From positions 1 to 64,000 of the forward strand of contig NZ_NPOA01000008.1 in the NCBI RefSeq assembly GCF_002287375.1: a DNA stretch of 64,000 nucleotides. The letters run 5' to 3'. Below the pieces are notes generated by a model. It was not told where the DNA came from. It did not search any database and was given only the letters and a program-made list of their open reading frames with translations. Shown here piece after piece: positions 33,805-42,582 of the stretch. Each line of letters begins with the position of its first letter. Position 1 is the stretch's first letter. The DNA is from Virgibacillus profundi (GTDB lineage Bacteria; Bacillota; Bacilli; Bacillales; Amphibacillaceae). The position numbers and the translations under genes are program-made.

Positions 33805-34338
33805 TTAATTTTTAACGATATAATGTAATTCTACAAACTGATTGAAGTTTCTTGTTCCTTTTAATGATAGGTCTAGTTGATATTCGCCTTCTCTAAATAG
33901 CGGAATTCCATTTCCAATTATAGTTGGGGCTACTGTTAAGATTATTTCATCAACTAATTTTTCTTTAATGAAAGTTTGTAGTAATTCCCCTCCACCAACA
34001 ATCCAAATATTTTTTCCCTCTTGGCTTTTAAGTTGGTTTATAAAACTAGCTATATCTCCATTTATAAAACTTACATCTTCGGTATCCTCAACGGTAGACC
34101 TTGTAAAAACATAACACTCTTTGTTTTTATATGGGAATTCTTCTGTTTCGTGTCTCATTATCCAATCATAAGTTTTTTTACCAATCAAAACTGTTTCAAC
34201 AGTATCATAAAACTCCGAATAACCATTATCCCCTTCACCTTCAACACTAAATAACCAATCTAAAGACTCATCTTTTGTAGCTATATATCCGTCCAAACTT
34301 GTAGCAATAAATAATACCAAATTTCGTTTTTTGCTCAT
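33805..34338 (-). CDS. Dihydrofolate reductase/RibD C-terminal family protein
   Basis: The 177-residue protein has VLFIATSLDGYIATKDESLDWL (about 8-29), VLIGKKTYDWI (about 50-60), IWIVGGGELLQTFIKEKLVDEIILTVAPTIIGNGIPLF (about 107-144), the pattern of the RibD_C/YyaP reductase family. The substrate is not known; some members reduce pterins or riboflavin intermediates. GGAGGGG lies four bases before the chosen ATG. It is bounded by repeats and transcribed alone. Confidence 0.85.
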   Translation of the reverse strand: MSKKRNLVLFIATSLDGYIATKDESLDWLFSVEGEGDNGYSEFYDTVETVLIGKKTYDWIMRHETEEFPYKNKECYVFTRSTVEDTEDVSFINGDIASFINQLKSQEGKNIWIVGGGELLQTFIKEKLVDEIILTVAPTIIGNGIPLFREGEYQLDLSLKGTRNFNQFVELHYIVKN

Positions 34339-34406
34339 AAAACCCCTCCACAAACAAGAATGTACGTCCTTATTTTATCTTAATAATGAAAGTTTCACTT
34401 TCAACT

Positions 34407-34665
34407 CTTCTGCTAGTTACTTTAAGTACAAATTCACAATCTCTAAATTTATTTTAACATAAATATTCAGAATACATTATAAAACCAAGTGAAAACCAAT
34501 CGCTTTCCAATTTATTGGTAAACTTATGTGTGAATTTTCAAATAATATTGTAGGTCAAAATGTAGACTTATACTAGCAATTTTATCTAACAAATAGGTTT
34601 ACAAAAATTACAATTTCTATGGATTTTAAACCAAGAATCCTATTATTCTAATAAAAAGGAACCAA
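34407..34665. repeat. Long intergenic repeat D, copy 2
   Basis: It corresponds to 17676-17935 along its whole length, including GGTCAAAATGTAGAC and ATGGATTTTAAACCAAGAAT. It starts with a B-like half CTGCTAGTTACTTTAAG. It lies upstream of the DHFR-family gene. Confidence 0.75.
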
Positions 34666-34714
34666 TCTTTAGATGAACTTTTCTGGATAGATGAATAATG
34701 CGAAAGGTGATGAT

Positions 34715-34915
34715 ATGTAAAATACTCGATATATTATAATGCTTATTGGTAGAATTGTTGGTTTTGAAGCTGCAAGCCTTATAGCGGGGGAAATCCAATG
34801 GGGTTTGCTTATTGGACTTCTTGTAGGTATAAGTATTGCAGAAGTGAGAACAAGAGGTCGGGAAAAAACAGGTGAAGTTGAGACTGACGAAAGTGTTGAA
34901 AATAGTAGTCATTAG
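34715..34915 (+). pseudogene. Small membrane protein gene with stop at codon 2
   Basis: AAAGGTGATGAT and an ATG (34715) are followed at once by TAA, yet the same frame stays open to 34915. From a second ATG (34739) it gives 58 residues: MLIGRIVGFEAASLIAGE, a helix GLLIGLLVGISIAEV, then a charged tail EVRTRGREKTG. A CAA-to-TAA change at codon 2 would explain it. Re-initiation at 34739 could still give a product. No family is recognised. Confidence 0.4.
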
Positions 34916-34966
34916 TTAACTTCTTTGAAACTGTTGGTGGTTGATTGTTCAAGATAATAATACAAT

Positions 34967-35012
34967 AATCAAAAGCGATCCCCTTTTCATTTAAGTTGAT
35001 CGCTTTTTGTTT
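34967..35012. terminator. Bidirectional terminator
   Basis: AAAAGCGATC and GATCGCTTTTT form a 10-bp stem with T-rich tails on both strands, between convergent small genes. Confidence 0.8.
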
Positions 35013-35152
35013 TACTTTCTACCATCATTTAATTTTCTAGCTTCTTCAGGACTGGACATTTTCGTTGAGCCTTTATAGCGAAGCCCTACATCCCGATCTG
35101 ATTCCACACGCCCACTCTCTCTTAACTTCTTTTCCTGACGATCTCTTCCCAT
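35012..35152 (-). CDS. Small basic/hydrophilic protein (46 aa)
   Basis: GGAGGTGGTCAA precedes the ATG. The 46-residue product is highly charged: MGRDRQEKKLRESGR, then DVGLRYKGSTKMSSPEEARK. It resembles small YfhD/YfhE-like or spore-type proteins only in general character. It ends at a strong terminator, and its stop lies directly before the hairpin tail. Confidence 0.6.
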   Translation of the reverse strand: MGRDRQEKKLRESGRVESDRDVGLRYKGSTKMSSPEEARKLNDGRK

Positions 35153-35251
35153 TTGACCACCTCCTGCACTTAACATGAGTATCCTGGAAAAAATTATTCA
35201 TGCTGAAGCACTTACTTTTTTATAAGGCTATTTTCGGTTATTGTGCCACAG

Positions 35252-36118
35252 CTATTTCGCCTCAGGTACCCCGATTAATTCCGGTACCGTGACAAACTTT
35301 GTTCCATCCTCCTTTAGTTTTGAAATGATTTCATCTAAAGCTTGAGCCGTACCAGATAGATCCAAGGTCCAATCACCACCATCGTGCATTAATATAATAG
35401 AGCCGAAACCAACGTTACTTAGTACATTATCTGATATAATTTCAGCACCTGGTTGTTTCCAGTCAAGAGAATCAACATTCCAGCCAATAACCGTATTACC
35501 TTCTTCACCCAGCATTTTAACGATCTCTTCGTTTAAAGCGCCATATGGAGAGCGAAAGAGGCGTGGTTTAAATCCTGTAATATCCGCAATAACCTGTTCC
35601 GTTTCCATCAATTCCCAGTGTAATCTTCCTAAGTCCTCTTCCGATAAATTCGGGTGCCAATAGGTGTGGTTTCCAATCGCATGTCCTTCATCCTGAATTC
35701 GCTTTACTATTTCTCTGTGTGCCTTTGCTCTGGAACCTAGTAGGAAAAAAGTTGCTTTCACATCATGTTTAGCTAACACATCAAGTACCTGAGGAGTAAA
35801 TCGGATATCTGGTCCATCATCAAATGTTAGAGCTACCTCATTTTCGGTTAGAGCTCCACGCAATACAACAATGTTAGAATACTCCTTTTGTAATTTGTTA
35901 TTTGAAACAGGGCGCGGCTGGCGAACATTTTTTTCTGAACCCCCTGCAAGCCGTAGCTGGTCATCCAGATTTTCATTTTCTGCCTCTTGATTGTACTTTG
36001 TTTGTTCCGGTTGGGGTCGGGAGTTCCTATCCCCTTCGTCTGAATGTTGACAAGCTGAAAGAAAGATGCAAAGCAAAAAAGTGCTAAATAACGTACATAC
36101 GCCTTTTTTATAGTTCAA
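35252..36118 (-). CDS. Polysaccharide deacetylase lipoprotein (NodB domain)
   Basis: A signal peptide with lipobox IFLSAC (Cys about 23) anchors the 288-residue protein outside the membrane, followed by a charged linker. The NodB domain (about 85-285) has all five motifs: ALTFDDGPD, GNHTYWHPNL (HxxxH), LFRSPYGALN, WNVDSLDW and IILMHDGG. This predicts a metal-dependent deacetylase of peptidoglycan or chitin-like sugars. The start is TTG after GGAGGG. It is monocistronic. Confidence 0.9.
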   Translation of the reverse strand: MNYKKGVCTLFSTFLLCIFLSACQHSDEGDRNSRPQPEQTKYNQEAENENLDDQLRLAGGSEKNVRQPRPVSNNKLQKEYSNIVVLRGALTENEVALTFDDGPDIRFTPQVLDVLAKHDVKATFFLLGSRAKAHREIVKRIQDEGHAIGNHTYWHPNLSEEDLGRLHWELMETEQVIADITGFKPRLFRSPYGALNEEIVKMLGEEGNTVIGWNVDSLDWKQPGAEIISDNVLSNVGFGSIILMHDGGDWTLDLSGTAQALDEIISKLKEDGTKFVTVPELIGVPEAK

Positions 36119-36203
36119 TGCAATAACCCTCCGTATCTCTGTAGTCTAATGTTTAGGATGTGGTATTACCCTTAATTTATCCCTATAGTCGGGAAGGAAA
36201 CAT

Positions 36204-36277
36204 GGGGACGGTTCTTTCGTTTCAATTCACTCAATTTTATACACAATTGGAATTTTCGAAACAAGAGAACCGTCCCC
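36204..36277 (+). repeat. 74-bp palindromic repeat, copy 1
   Basis: The unit begins GGGGACGGTTCTTTCGTTTC and ends GAAACAAGAGAACCGTCCCC, so its ends are inverted repeats. Copy 2 lies at 37599-37672 in the same orientation. Similar GGGGACGGTTCT palindromes in Firmicutes are associated, from memory, with REP-type tyrosine transposases. Confidence 0.8.
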
Positions 36278-36289
36278 CGTGTGTCTTTA

Positions 36290-36360
36290 CGCAACTAAAG
36301 CACAATAGAGTTGAAGATGAAAAAAGACTCTTATTAAACATCGCGCCAATTGTGGAATAT
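36290..36360 (-). repeat. Degenerate array repeat next to the 74-bp unit
   Basis: GCAACTAAAGCACAATAG and AACATCGCGCCAATTGTGG (plus strand) resemble type A and type C halves. Confidence 0.4.
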
Positions 36361-36514
36361 TTTTTTACTATTAGCTGGTATTACTTAGTACCAATTATCT
36401 CAAAACAAGTAACTCACTTATTTTCACCAAAAATTAAGACACCGATCATATTCAAGATAGGTGCCTGTTTCTCTATTTACAAATATTAATTTTATTTTTT
36501 TATAAAATGATTAC

Positions 36515-37039
36515 CTATATAACTTGTTTAAGATATTCATCAAGTTCATTAAATTGTGAGGACATTCCTTCCTCTAAGCCCATCTCTATAACGGCTTTAA
36601 GTGCCTTTTCCGTTTCAAATTGGTTTTGTATAATCAGCTTGGTTTTCCCAGACTGCTCTTCAAAGTTCATAGTAATGAATTGCTTAGGGGCATCTGGACT
36701 AACATTACCTTCTTCATCAGAGAATGCATCTGTGTATACAATCTTCTCTGGTACAATAATTTCATGGTAGGTAACCTTTCCCCAAGATTTTTGACCATAA
36801 AAATTTTTTTGTTTTTTATCCTCACAAGTCATACAAAAATGCCAAACTCCTCCAGGCTTAAAATCAAATGTTTTATTCTCTGTTTTCCAGCCAGTAGGTC
36901 CCCACCAGTTTGCTAAATGTTCTGGCTCCGAGAAGGTTTTAAAGACGAGTTCCCTTGGTGCATCAAACACTCTCTCCAATACAAGTTTCTTTCCATCAAC
37001 ATACGAGTTCAAACGATTTGTCGCATTTTTTTCAGACAT
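36515..37039 (-). CDS. SRPBCC/AHSA1-family protein
   Basis: The 174-residue protein has the START-like pattern VLERVFDAPRELVFKTFSEPEHLANWWGPTGW (about 16-47) and MCTCEDK-like middle strands, with a C-terminal helix GLEEGMSSQFNELDEYL. These proteins bind hydrophobic ligands in a cavity; partners and ligands are unknown. It lies 90 bases downstream of an ArsR-type regulator, a frequent pairing in Firmicutes. AAGGAGG precedes the ATG. Confidence 0.85.
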   Translation of the reverse strand: MSEKNATNRLNSYVDGKKLVLERVFDAPRELVFKTFSEPEHLANWWGPTGWKTENKTFDFKPGGVWHFCMTCEDKKQKNFYGQKSWGKVTYHEIIVPEKIVYTDAFSDEEGNVSPDAPKQFITMNFEEQSGKTKLIIQNQFETEKALKAVIEMGLEEGMSSQFNELDEYLKQVI

Positions 37040-37129
37040 TTATATTCCTCCTTATTTATATATATTTATCTTCTTGATAAACAATCCTCCTTCACAGGTA
37101 TTAAAAGCATACTGTTTGATATATGTCTT

Positions 37130-37453
37130 TTATTCGCCCTTTTCCTTCCGTTGCAGTTCCTTTAGGTAATCTTCCAATTGATCCAATCTGTCTTCCCACA
37201 AGTGTCTAAAGGAATCGATCCAACTGTCTATTTCTTTCAACCCTTGAACATGTAATTTATAAATACGACGATTGGCCATTGGATGAACCTCTACGAGCCT
37301 TGCTTCACAAAGTACTCGAAGGTGTTTGGAAACTTGAGGCTGGCGAAGACGAAGCTGTTCAGCGATTTCCCCTACTGTACAAGGGCCATCGTGCAATAAT
37401 TCAATGATGTTTAGTCTGTTTGGCTCGGCAATAGCACTCAATATCTTTTCCAT
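37130..37453 (-). CDS. ArsR-family transcriptional regulator
   Basis: The 107-residue winged-helix protein has AIAEPNRLNIIELLHDGPCTVGEIAEQLRLRQPQVSKHLRVLCEARLVEV (about 7-57). No metal-binding cysteine cluster is apparent beyond single cysteines (about 27, 49). It is of the type paired with SRPBCC proteins and probably controls the downstream gene and itself. The pair is flanked by two copies of the 74-bp repeat. Confidence 0.87.
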   Translation of the reverse strand: MEKILSAIAEPNRLNIIELLHDGPCTVGEIAEQLRLRQPQVSKHLRVLCEARLVEVHPMANRRIYKLHVQGLKEIDSWIDSFRHLWEDRLDQLEDYLKELQRKEKGE

Positions 37454-37598
37454 GGTTCCAATATATCATACAAGGAATATTCTTATAAAGGAATATTTAA
37501 AATTTTAGCTTTGCGATATAGTATTTACCACTGTTCTTATATAAGTTGCTTTTATTTAAGGATCAGGAGATTACTATAGGACCACTTGGTGGCAACAT

Positions 37599-37672
37599 GG
37601 GGACGGTTCTTCCGTTTCAATTTACTTAGTTTTATATACAATCGGAATATTTGAAACAAGAGAACCGTCCCC
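37599..37672 (+). repeat. 74-bp palindromic repeat, copy 2
   Basis: Same length and orientation as 36204-36277, with a few substitutions and conserved ends GGGGACGGTTCTTCC and AGAACCGTCCCC. The two copies bracket the ArsR/SRPBCC pair. Confidence 0.8.
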
Positions 37673-37690
37673 GCACATCACCCATCACCC

Positions 37691-37736
37691 AAATAAAAAG
37701 CGCCAACCCCTTTATAATAAAGGGTTGACGCTTCTC
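37691..37736 (-). terminator. Terminator of tRNA-Val
   Basis: AAGCGTCAACCC and GGGTTGGCGCTT (minus strand) form a 12-bp stem with one G-U pair, followed by TTTTATTTGG. It starts nine bases after the tRNA 3' end. Confidence 0.85.
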
Positions 37737-37744
37737 TAGGTTAG

Positions 37745-37817
37745 TGATTCCGATTGGGCTCGAACCAACGACCTCATGCCTGTCAAGCATGCGCTCTCCC
37801 AGCTGAGCTACGGAATC
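37745..37817 (-). tRNA. tRNA-Val (GAC)
   Basis: The 73-base gene folds as a cloverleaf: acceptor GATTCCG/CGGAATC, D arm GCTC...GAGC, anticodon stem CATGC/GCATG with loop TTGACAG (anticodon GAC), T arm GTTGG-TTCGAGC-CCAAT, discriminator A. CCA is not encoded. A GAC anticodon reads Val codons GUC/GUU. Confidence 0.92.
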
Positions 37818-38098
37818 GTATGTAATTTGCTGTAAATTAACTATATATAATTTGAGAATTTCTGTCAATACAAATCTACTTTTAATTGATCCAAGCCACA
37901 ATTCTTTCAATCAGTACACGTTGTATAAACTGGTTTGCACACCATGTACTGTTTACGCAAAAACGAGCCAAGGAACTCCCCCACCCCAATACATCCACAA
38001 AATCATTTCGTAACTCGAAACAAATACTGGATAAAAGTTCATTTTACCATTATAATAATAGAAAAATTACATTTATTTTATATTTACGGAGGGTCAAT

Positions 38099-39829
38099 GT
38101 GAGAAATGTTTTTTCGCCTTTAAAATCATATAAACTACCCATTATTATTGCTTATTGCTTAACTTTTGTTGAGCTGGCTGTTGAGCTGCTTCTTCCCTTC
38201 TTTCTGGGGCTGATGATTAATAATGGGGTCATCGAAGAAGATATAAATAATATCATGATGTGGGGCAGTATTATGATTGGCCTTGCATTTGCAGGATTTG
38301 TCGCCGGGATTATTAATTCCTTTTATTCATCGCATGTGAGTTTTGCGTTTGGATATGACATTCGCCAGAAATTATTTGAGAAGATTCAAGCCTTTTCATT
38401 TAAAAATTTAAATCAATACCCCACTTCCGGGCTTGTTACAAGATTTACAAATGATGTCAGGCAGATCCAGAATACCATTTTTATGGCACTTCGGATTATG
38501 GCAAAAGCTCCATTAATTGTTCTTGGTGGAGTCATCATGGCATTTGTAGTGAACGCAAGACTTGCACTTATCTTCGTGGTTACCGTTCCACTCCTTATCC
38601 TTTTCCTATTATGGGTACTGAAGGTTGCCAGTAAAATGTTTGATAAGGTACAGCGTAATGTCGACAATGTTAACAGGGTAATGCAGGAAAACCTTGCAGG
38701 CATGCGGCTTATTAAAGCTTTCCTTCGTCGGAATCATGAAGAAAATCGTTTTACAAAGGCAAATGGTGATTTGGCAAATATTACTCGGACAACATTTCGC
38801 TTTGTGGAAGCATCTATGCCTATTCTTTTGTTTATTATGAATTTAAGCCTGATTTTCATTATTTGGTTTGGAAATGTACAGTCTATTGCCGGAGAAACTT
38901 CCGTTGGTGAGGTTGTTACCATTGTTAACTATGCACTCCGTGTCTCCATGGCTATTTCCATGTTTACATTTATTATCCTGGCCTTTTCCCGTACGAAAGC
39001 ATCTGCCAGTAGAATTAGCGAGGTACTTACATTAGATGTCGATCTTGTAGATCATCAGGATGCAGATAAGCAAGCTGTCGTAACAAAAGGTAAAATTGAA
39101 TATCAAAATGTATCCTTTGCTTATCCAGGTACAAATAAAACAGTCTTAAAGGATATTTCATTCAACGTGGATGCTGGTGAAAAGCTTGCGATAATTGGTG
39201 CGACCGGTACAGGAAAAACATCATTATTCCAGCTTGTACCACGTCTTTATGATATCAATCAGGGTGAAATTTTAATTGACAGTAAACCAGTTTCTTCCTA
39301 TATACTAGATCAGCTTAGAGGCAGTATTGGCTATGTACCACAAAGTCCCCTTCTGTTTACGGGCTCGATCACTGATAATATCGCCTGGGGTAAAAATGGT
39401 GCGACAACAGACGAAATTATTCAGGCAGCCAAGGACGCACAGATCCATGACACGATTATGGGACTGTCACATCAATATGACACAAAAGTCGGGCAAAAAG
39501 GGGTTAACTTATCTGGTGGACAGAAGCAGCGTATTTCCATTGCTCGTGCGCTAATTCGCAGACCGAAAATTTTAATGCTTGATGATAGTACAAGTGCCCT
39601 TGATTTAGCAACAGAATCACGCTTGCTTACGGCAATCCAGGATTATGATTGCACAACATTAATTATTACACAGAAAATATCCACAGCCATTAGTGCTGAT
39701 CGAATTTTACTGATGGATGATGGAAAAGTTCTTGCAATGGGAACACATGAGGAACTGTTGAAGAAATCCGATCTATACCGGGAAATTGTGGAGTCACAAT
39801 TTGGAAAGGAGTATGCATATGCCAGGTAG
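38099..39829 (+). CDS. ABC exporter half-transporter, subunit with degenerate ATP site (YheI/BmrC-like)
   Basis: The 576-residue protein has six membrane helices (about 15-310) and an ATPase domain with Walker A GATGTGKTSL, signature LSGGQKQR and Walker B ILMLDDSTSALD. The catalytic glutamate after Walker B is Asp, as in non-equivalent heterodimeric exporters. The GTG start follows GGAGGG; an open frame reaching farther upstream has no RBS. Its end overlaps the partner gene by 11 bases. Together they resemble multidrug pumps such as BmrCD. Confidence 0.92.
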   Translation: MRNVFSPLKSYKLPIIIAYCLTFVELAVELLLPFFLGLMINNGVIEEDINNIMMWGSIMIGLAFAGFVAGIINSFYSSHVSFAFGYDIRQKLFEKIQAFSFKNLNQYPTSGLVTRFTNDVRQIQNTIFMALRIMAKAPLIVLGGVIMAFVVNARLALIFVVTVPLLILFLLWVLKVASKMFDKVQRNVDNVNRVMQENLAGMRLIKAFLRRNHEENRFTKANGDLANITRTTFRFVEASMPILLFIMNLSLIFIIWFGNVQSIAGETSVGEVVTIVNYALRVSMAISMFTFIILAFSRTKASASRISEVLTLDVDLVDHQDADKQAVVTKGKIEYQNVSFAYPGTNKTVLKDISFNVDAGEKLAIIGATGTGKTSLFQLVPRLYDINQGEILIDSKPVSSYILDQLRGSIGYVPQSPLLFTGSITDNIAWGKNGATTDEIIQAAKDAQIHDTIMGLSHQYDTKVGQKGVNLSGGQKQRISIARALIRRPKILMLDDSTSALDLATESRLLTAIQDYDCTTLIITQKISTAISADRILLMDDGKVLAMGTHEELLKKSDLYREIVESQFGKEYAYAR

Positions 39830-41645
39830 TCAGCTAAAGAAGCCTTTTCAATATGAAAGAATAGCCCTTGATAATATTGAAACAAATAAGAAAAAGAAAG
39901 CAAAAAATACTGCCGGTACCATTAAACGAATCTGGTCCTATTTAGCTCGTGAAAAAGCTAAACTGACACTCGTTATTTTAATGGTACTGATCAGTTCAGG
40001 GTTAAGCCTGCTTGGGCCATTTATGATCGGAATGGCAATTGATGATTTTATTGTAACAAAGGAAAGTGCTGGTCTTGGCATTCTCCTTGTTTGGCTGGTC
40101 ATCATTTACTTATTCCATTCTGTATCGATTTTCATGCAAAACTTTTGGATGGTAGGAATTGCACAAAACACCGTATATGCACTGCGCTCTGATTTATTTC
40201 ATCAGTTCCATCGCCTGCCTATTTCTTACTTTGATAAACGGCAGCATGGGGAATTGATGAGCCGTGTAACAAATGATATTGATAATGTGAACAATACATT
40301 GAATCAGTCCGTCATTCAGATTTTTGCCAGTGTGCTGACACTTGTCGGTACTGTTGGTGTTATGCTTTATCTCAGTCCGATTCTTACATTTGTAACGATG
40401 TCGATCATTCCATTGATGTTTTTAGGAATGAAATGGATTACGAAACGGACCGGTCCATTATATAAACTGCAGCAAAATGATCTTGGTGAAGTAAATGGCT
40501 ATGTTGAGGAAATTGTGTCAGGTCAGCATATTGTAAAGACTTTCTCCCAAGAAGACAGGGTTATTCGTGAATTTGAAGAACGAAATAATAAGCTGAAAAA
40601 TACCGGATTCTGGGCATTGACAATTTCCGGATTTATCCCAAAAGTAATGAATATGCTGAACTTCCTGAGCTTTGGCCTGATTGCATTGGTTGGTGGTATT
40701 CTTGCCATTAACGGTACAGGACTTGTTACGGTTGGTGTAATTGTTATTTTCACAGAATATGCACGTCAGTTTACCAGACCATTGAATGAGCTTTCCAACC
40801 AATTTAATATTCTGCTTTCAGCTGTGGCTGGGGCTGAACGTGTATTTAATGTAATTGATGAAAAACAAGAAGAGACAGATGAGGATCATGCAAAGGAACT
40901 TACCTCAACAACCGGGCATGTAGCTTTTGAAGATGTATCCTTCGCTTATGAAGAGACACCTATTTTAAAAAATATCAGCTTTGAAGCAAGACCTGGTGAG
41001 ACGGTTGCCTTTGTTGGTCATACAGGTGCAGGGAAAACGACGATCATTAATCTGATTTCCCGTTTTTATAATTATGATAGTGGGAAAGTTTCATTGGATG
41101 GGACTGATTTGAAGGATATTAAACGGTCAAATCTTCGTAAACATATGGCATTTGTTTTGCAGGATTCCTTTTTATTCCATGATACAATTAGGGAAAATAT
41201 CCGTTATGGCCGTCTGGATGCAACAGATGAAGAAGTTATTATTGCGGCAAAGGATGCCAATGCACATGATTTCATAGAAAAACTTCCGGGCGGATATGAT
41301 ACCATTTTAGATCAGGATGGCAGTGGTATTAGTCAGGGGCAAAAGCAGCTATTAACAATTGCACGGGCTTTACTTGCCGAACCAGCGATTCTTGTACTTG
41401 ATGAAGCAACAAGTAATATTGATACAATTACAGAATTAAAAATTCAGGATGCCTTGAAACGCCTGATGAAAGGCCGCACAAGCTTTGTTATTGCCCATCG
41501 CCTGAATACAATCCAAGAGGCGGATAAAATTATTATGCTCGAGCATGGCGAAATCCTTGAACAAGGGAGCCATGATGAACTTCTGGACCTTCAGGGAAGT
41601 TACTACAAATTATTCAAAGGACAATTATTAGAAAAAGCGAATTGA
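39819..41645 (+). CDS. ABC exporter half-transporter, partner subunit (YheH/BmrD-like)
   Basis: The 608-residue protein has an N-terminal cytoplasmic extension, six membrane helices (about 45-335) and an ATPase domain with Walker A GHTGAGKTTI, Walker B ILVLDEATSNID (intact Glu) and an altered signature ISQGQKQL in place of LSGGQ. The altered signature faces the degenerate Walker B of the other subunit, so both defects fall in one composite ATP site. The start was set by AAAGGAG seven bases upstream. It overlaps the upstream gene. Confidence 0.92.
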   Translation: MPGSQLKKPFQYERIALDNIETNKKKKAKNTAGTIKRIWSYLAREKAKLTLVILMVLISSGLSLLGPFMIGMAIDDFIVTKESAGLGILLVWLVIIYLFHSVSIFMQNFWMVGIAQNTVYALRSDLFHQFHRLPISYFDKRQHGELMSRVTNDIDNVNNTLNQSVIQIFASVLTLVGTVGVMLYLSPILTFVTMSIIPLMFLGMKWITKRTGPLYKLQQNDLGEVNGYVEEIVSGQHIVKTFSQEDRVIREFEERNNKLKNTGFWALTISGFIPKVMNMLNFLSFGLIALVGGILAINGTGLVTVGVIVIFTEYARQFTRPLNELSNQFNILLSAVAGAERVFNVIDEKQEETDEDHAKELTSTTGHVAFEDVSFAYEETPILKNISFEARPGETVAFVGHTGAGKTTIINLISRFYNYDSGKVSLDGTDLKDIKRSNLRKHMAFVLQDSFLFHDTIRENIRYGRLDATDEEVIIAAKDANAHDFIEKLPGGYDTILDQDGSGISQGQKQLLTIARALLAEPAILVLDEATSNIDTITELKIQDALKRLMKGRTSFVIAHRLNTIQEADKIIMLEHGEILEQGSHDELLDLQGSYYKLFKGQLLEKAN

Positions 41646-41716
41646 TCGGGCTATAATGGACGTAGCTCGTTTACCTAAGGAAAATTCGGGAATATATAGT
41701 TAATTGAGGTGTCTAC

Positions 41717-42442
41717 ATGGGTCGAAAAGGTGCTTTTATAGAAAAAATAATTGATAGCAGCTATTTAAATGAAGAAATGACATTAAAAATATACCAGCCT
41801 GAAAGTTTCTCTCCATTATATAAATATAATATTTGTATCATGCAGGATGGTAATGATTATTTTCAAATGGGAAGAATTGCAACGTTAAGTGACCGATTAC
41901 ACGCGGCACAGGAAATTACGAACACCGTATTTGCCGGCATTCACTACAGGGATAAATTTGATCGCAGGAAAAAATATCATCCATCAGGAGAACAAAATGC
42001 AGCCTACACCAAATTTTTAGTCCATGAGGTTGTTCCACTGCTTGATCATGAGCTTCCCACCTATCATATGGGACAGTCCCGTGCATTGATGGGTGACTCA
42101 CTTGCAGGTACATTAGCTTTAATGACGGCACTCAAATATCCGAATACATTCGGCAAGGTGATTATGCAGTCACCCTATGTTGATCAAACAGTGCTTGATG
42201 CTGTGGACAATGCAAAAGATATTCATTCGATCGATATGTATCATACAATTGGAACAGCTGAAACTTCAATTGATACGACAGATGGTAAAAAGTCCGATTT
42301 CGTCACACCAAATCGCAAATTAAATGATCTTTTAAAAACAAAAGGCGTCAGCTACCATTATCATGAATTAGAGGACGGACAGCATACATGGAAGTATTGG
42401 CAGAAGGATATGAAGCGTGTGCTTACTACAATGTTTAATTAA
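41717..42442 (+). CDS. yjcH: Esterase family protein, YjcH-like (alpha/beta hydrolase)
   Basis: The 241-residue protein has the nucleophile elbow ALMGDSLAGTLAL (GxSxA, about 120-132), a likely acid and a catalytic histidine in LEDGQHTWKYWQKD (about 219-232). It resembles the Fes/EntF-type esterase D fold and YjcH of B. subtilis, where yjcF, yjcG and yjcH also cluster. The substrate is unknown. The start has GAGGTG upstream. Confidence 0.85.
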   Translation: MGRKGAFIEKIIDSSYLNEEMTLKIYQPESFSPLYKYNICIMQDGNDYFQMGRIATLSDRLHAAQEITNTVFAGIHYRDKFDRRKKYHPSGEQNAAYTKFLVHEVVPLLDHELPTYHMGQSRALMGDSLAGTLALMTALKYPNTFGKVIMQSPYVDQTVLDAVDNAKDIHSIDMYHTIGTAETSIDTTDGKKSDFVTPNRKLNDLLKTKGVSYHYHELEDGQHTWKYWQKDMKRVLTTMFN

Positions 42443-42582
42443 TATTTACAATAATATGAAAATAGATCTCTTATTTTGCTCCAATCTTTGTTATAATAAA
42501 AGATAATGCTTAAAAATACGATAGACTGATCCATCATATGCAGTACTTTTAAAAAATGGTAAATATTATAGGAGGTTTTTTA

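Noticed and set aside
12431-34665. CRISPR array interpretation of the repeats
   Set aside because: Units are spaced hundreds of bases apart with genes between them, vary in sequence, and no cas genes are present.
37745-37817. tRNA as an integration site for an island
   Set aside because: No duplicated tRNA 3' end and no integrase were seen nearby, and its neighbour is a chromosomal-type ABC operon.
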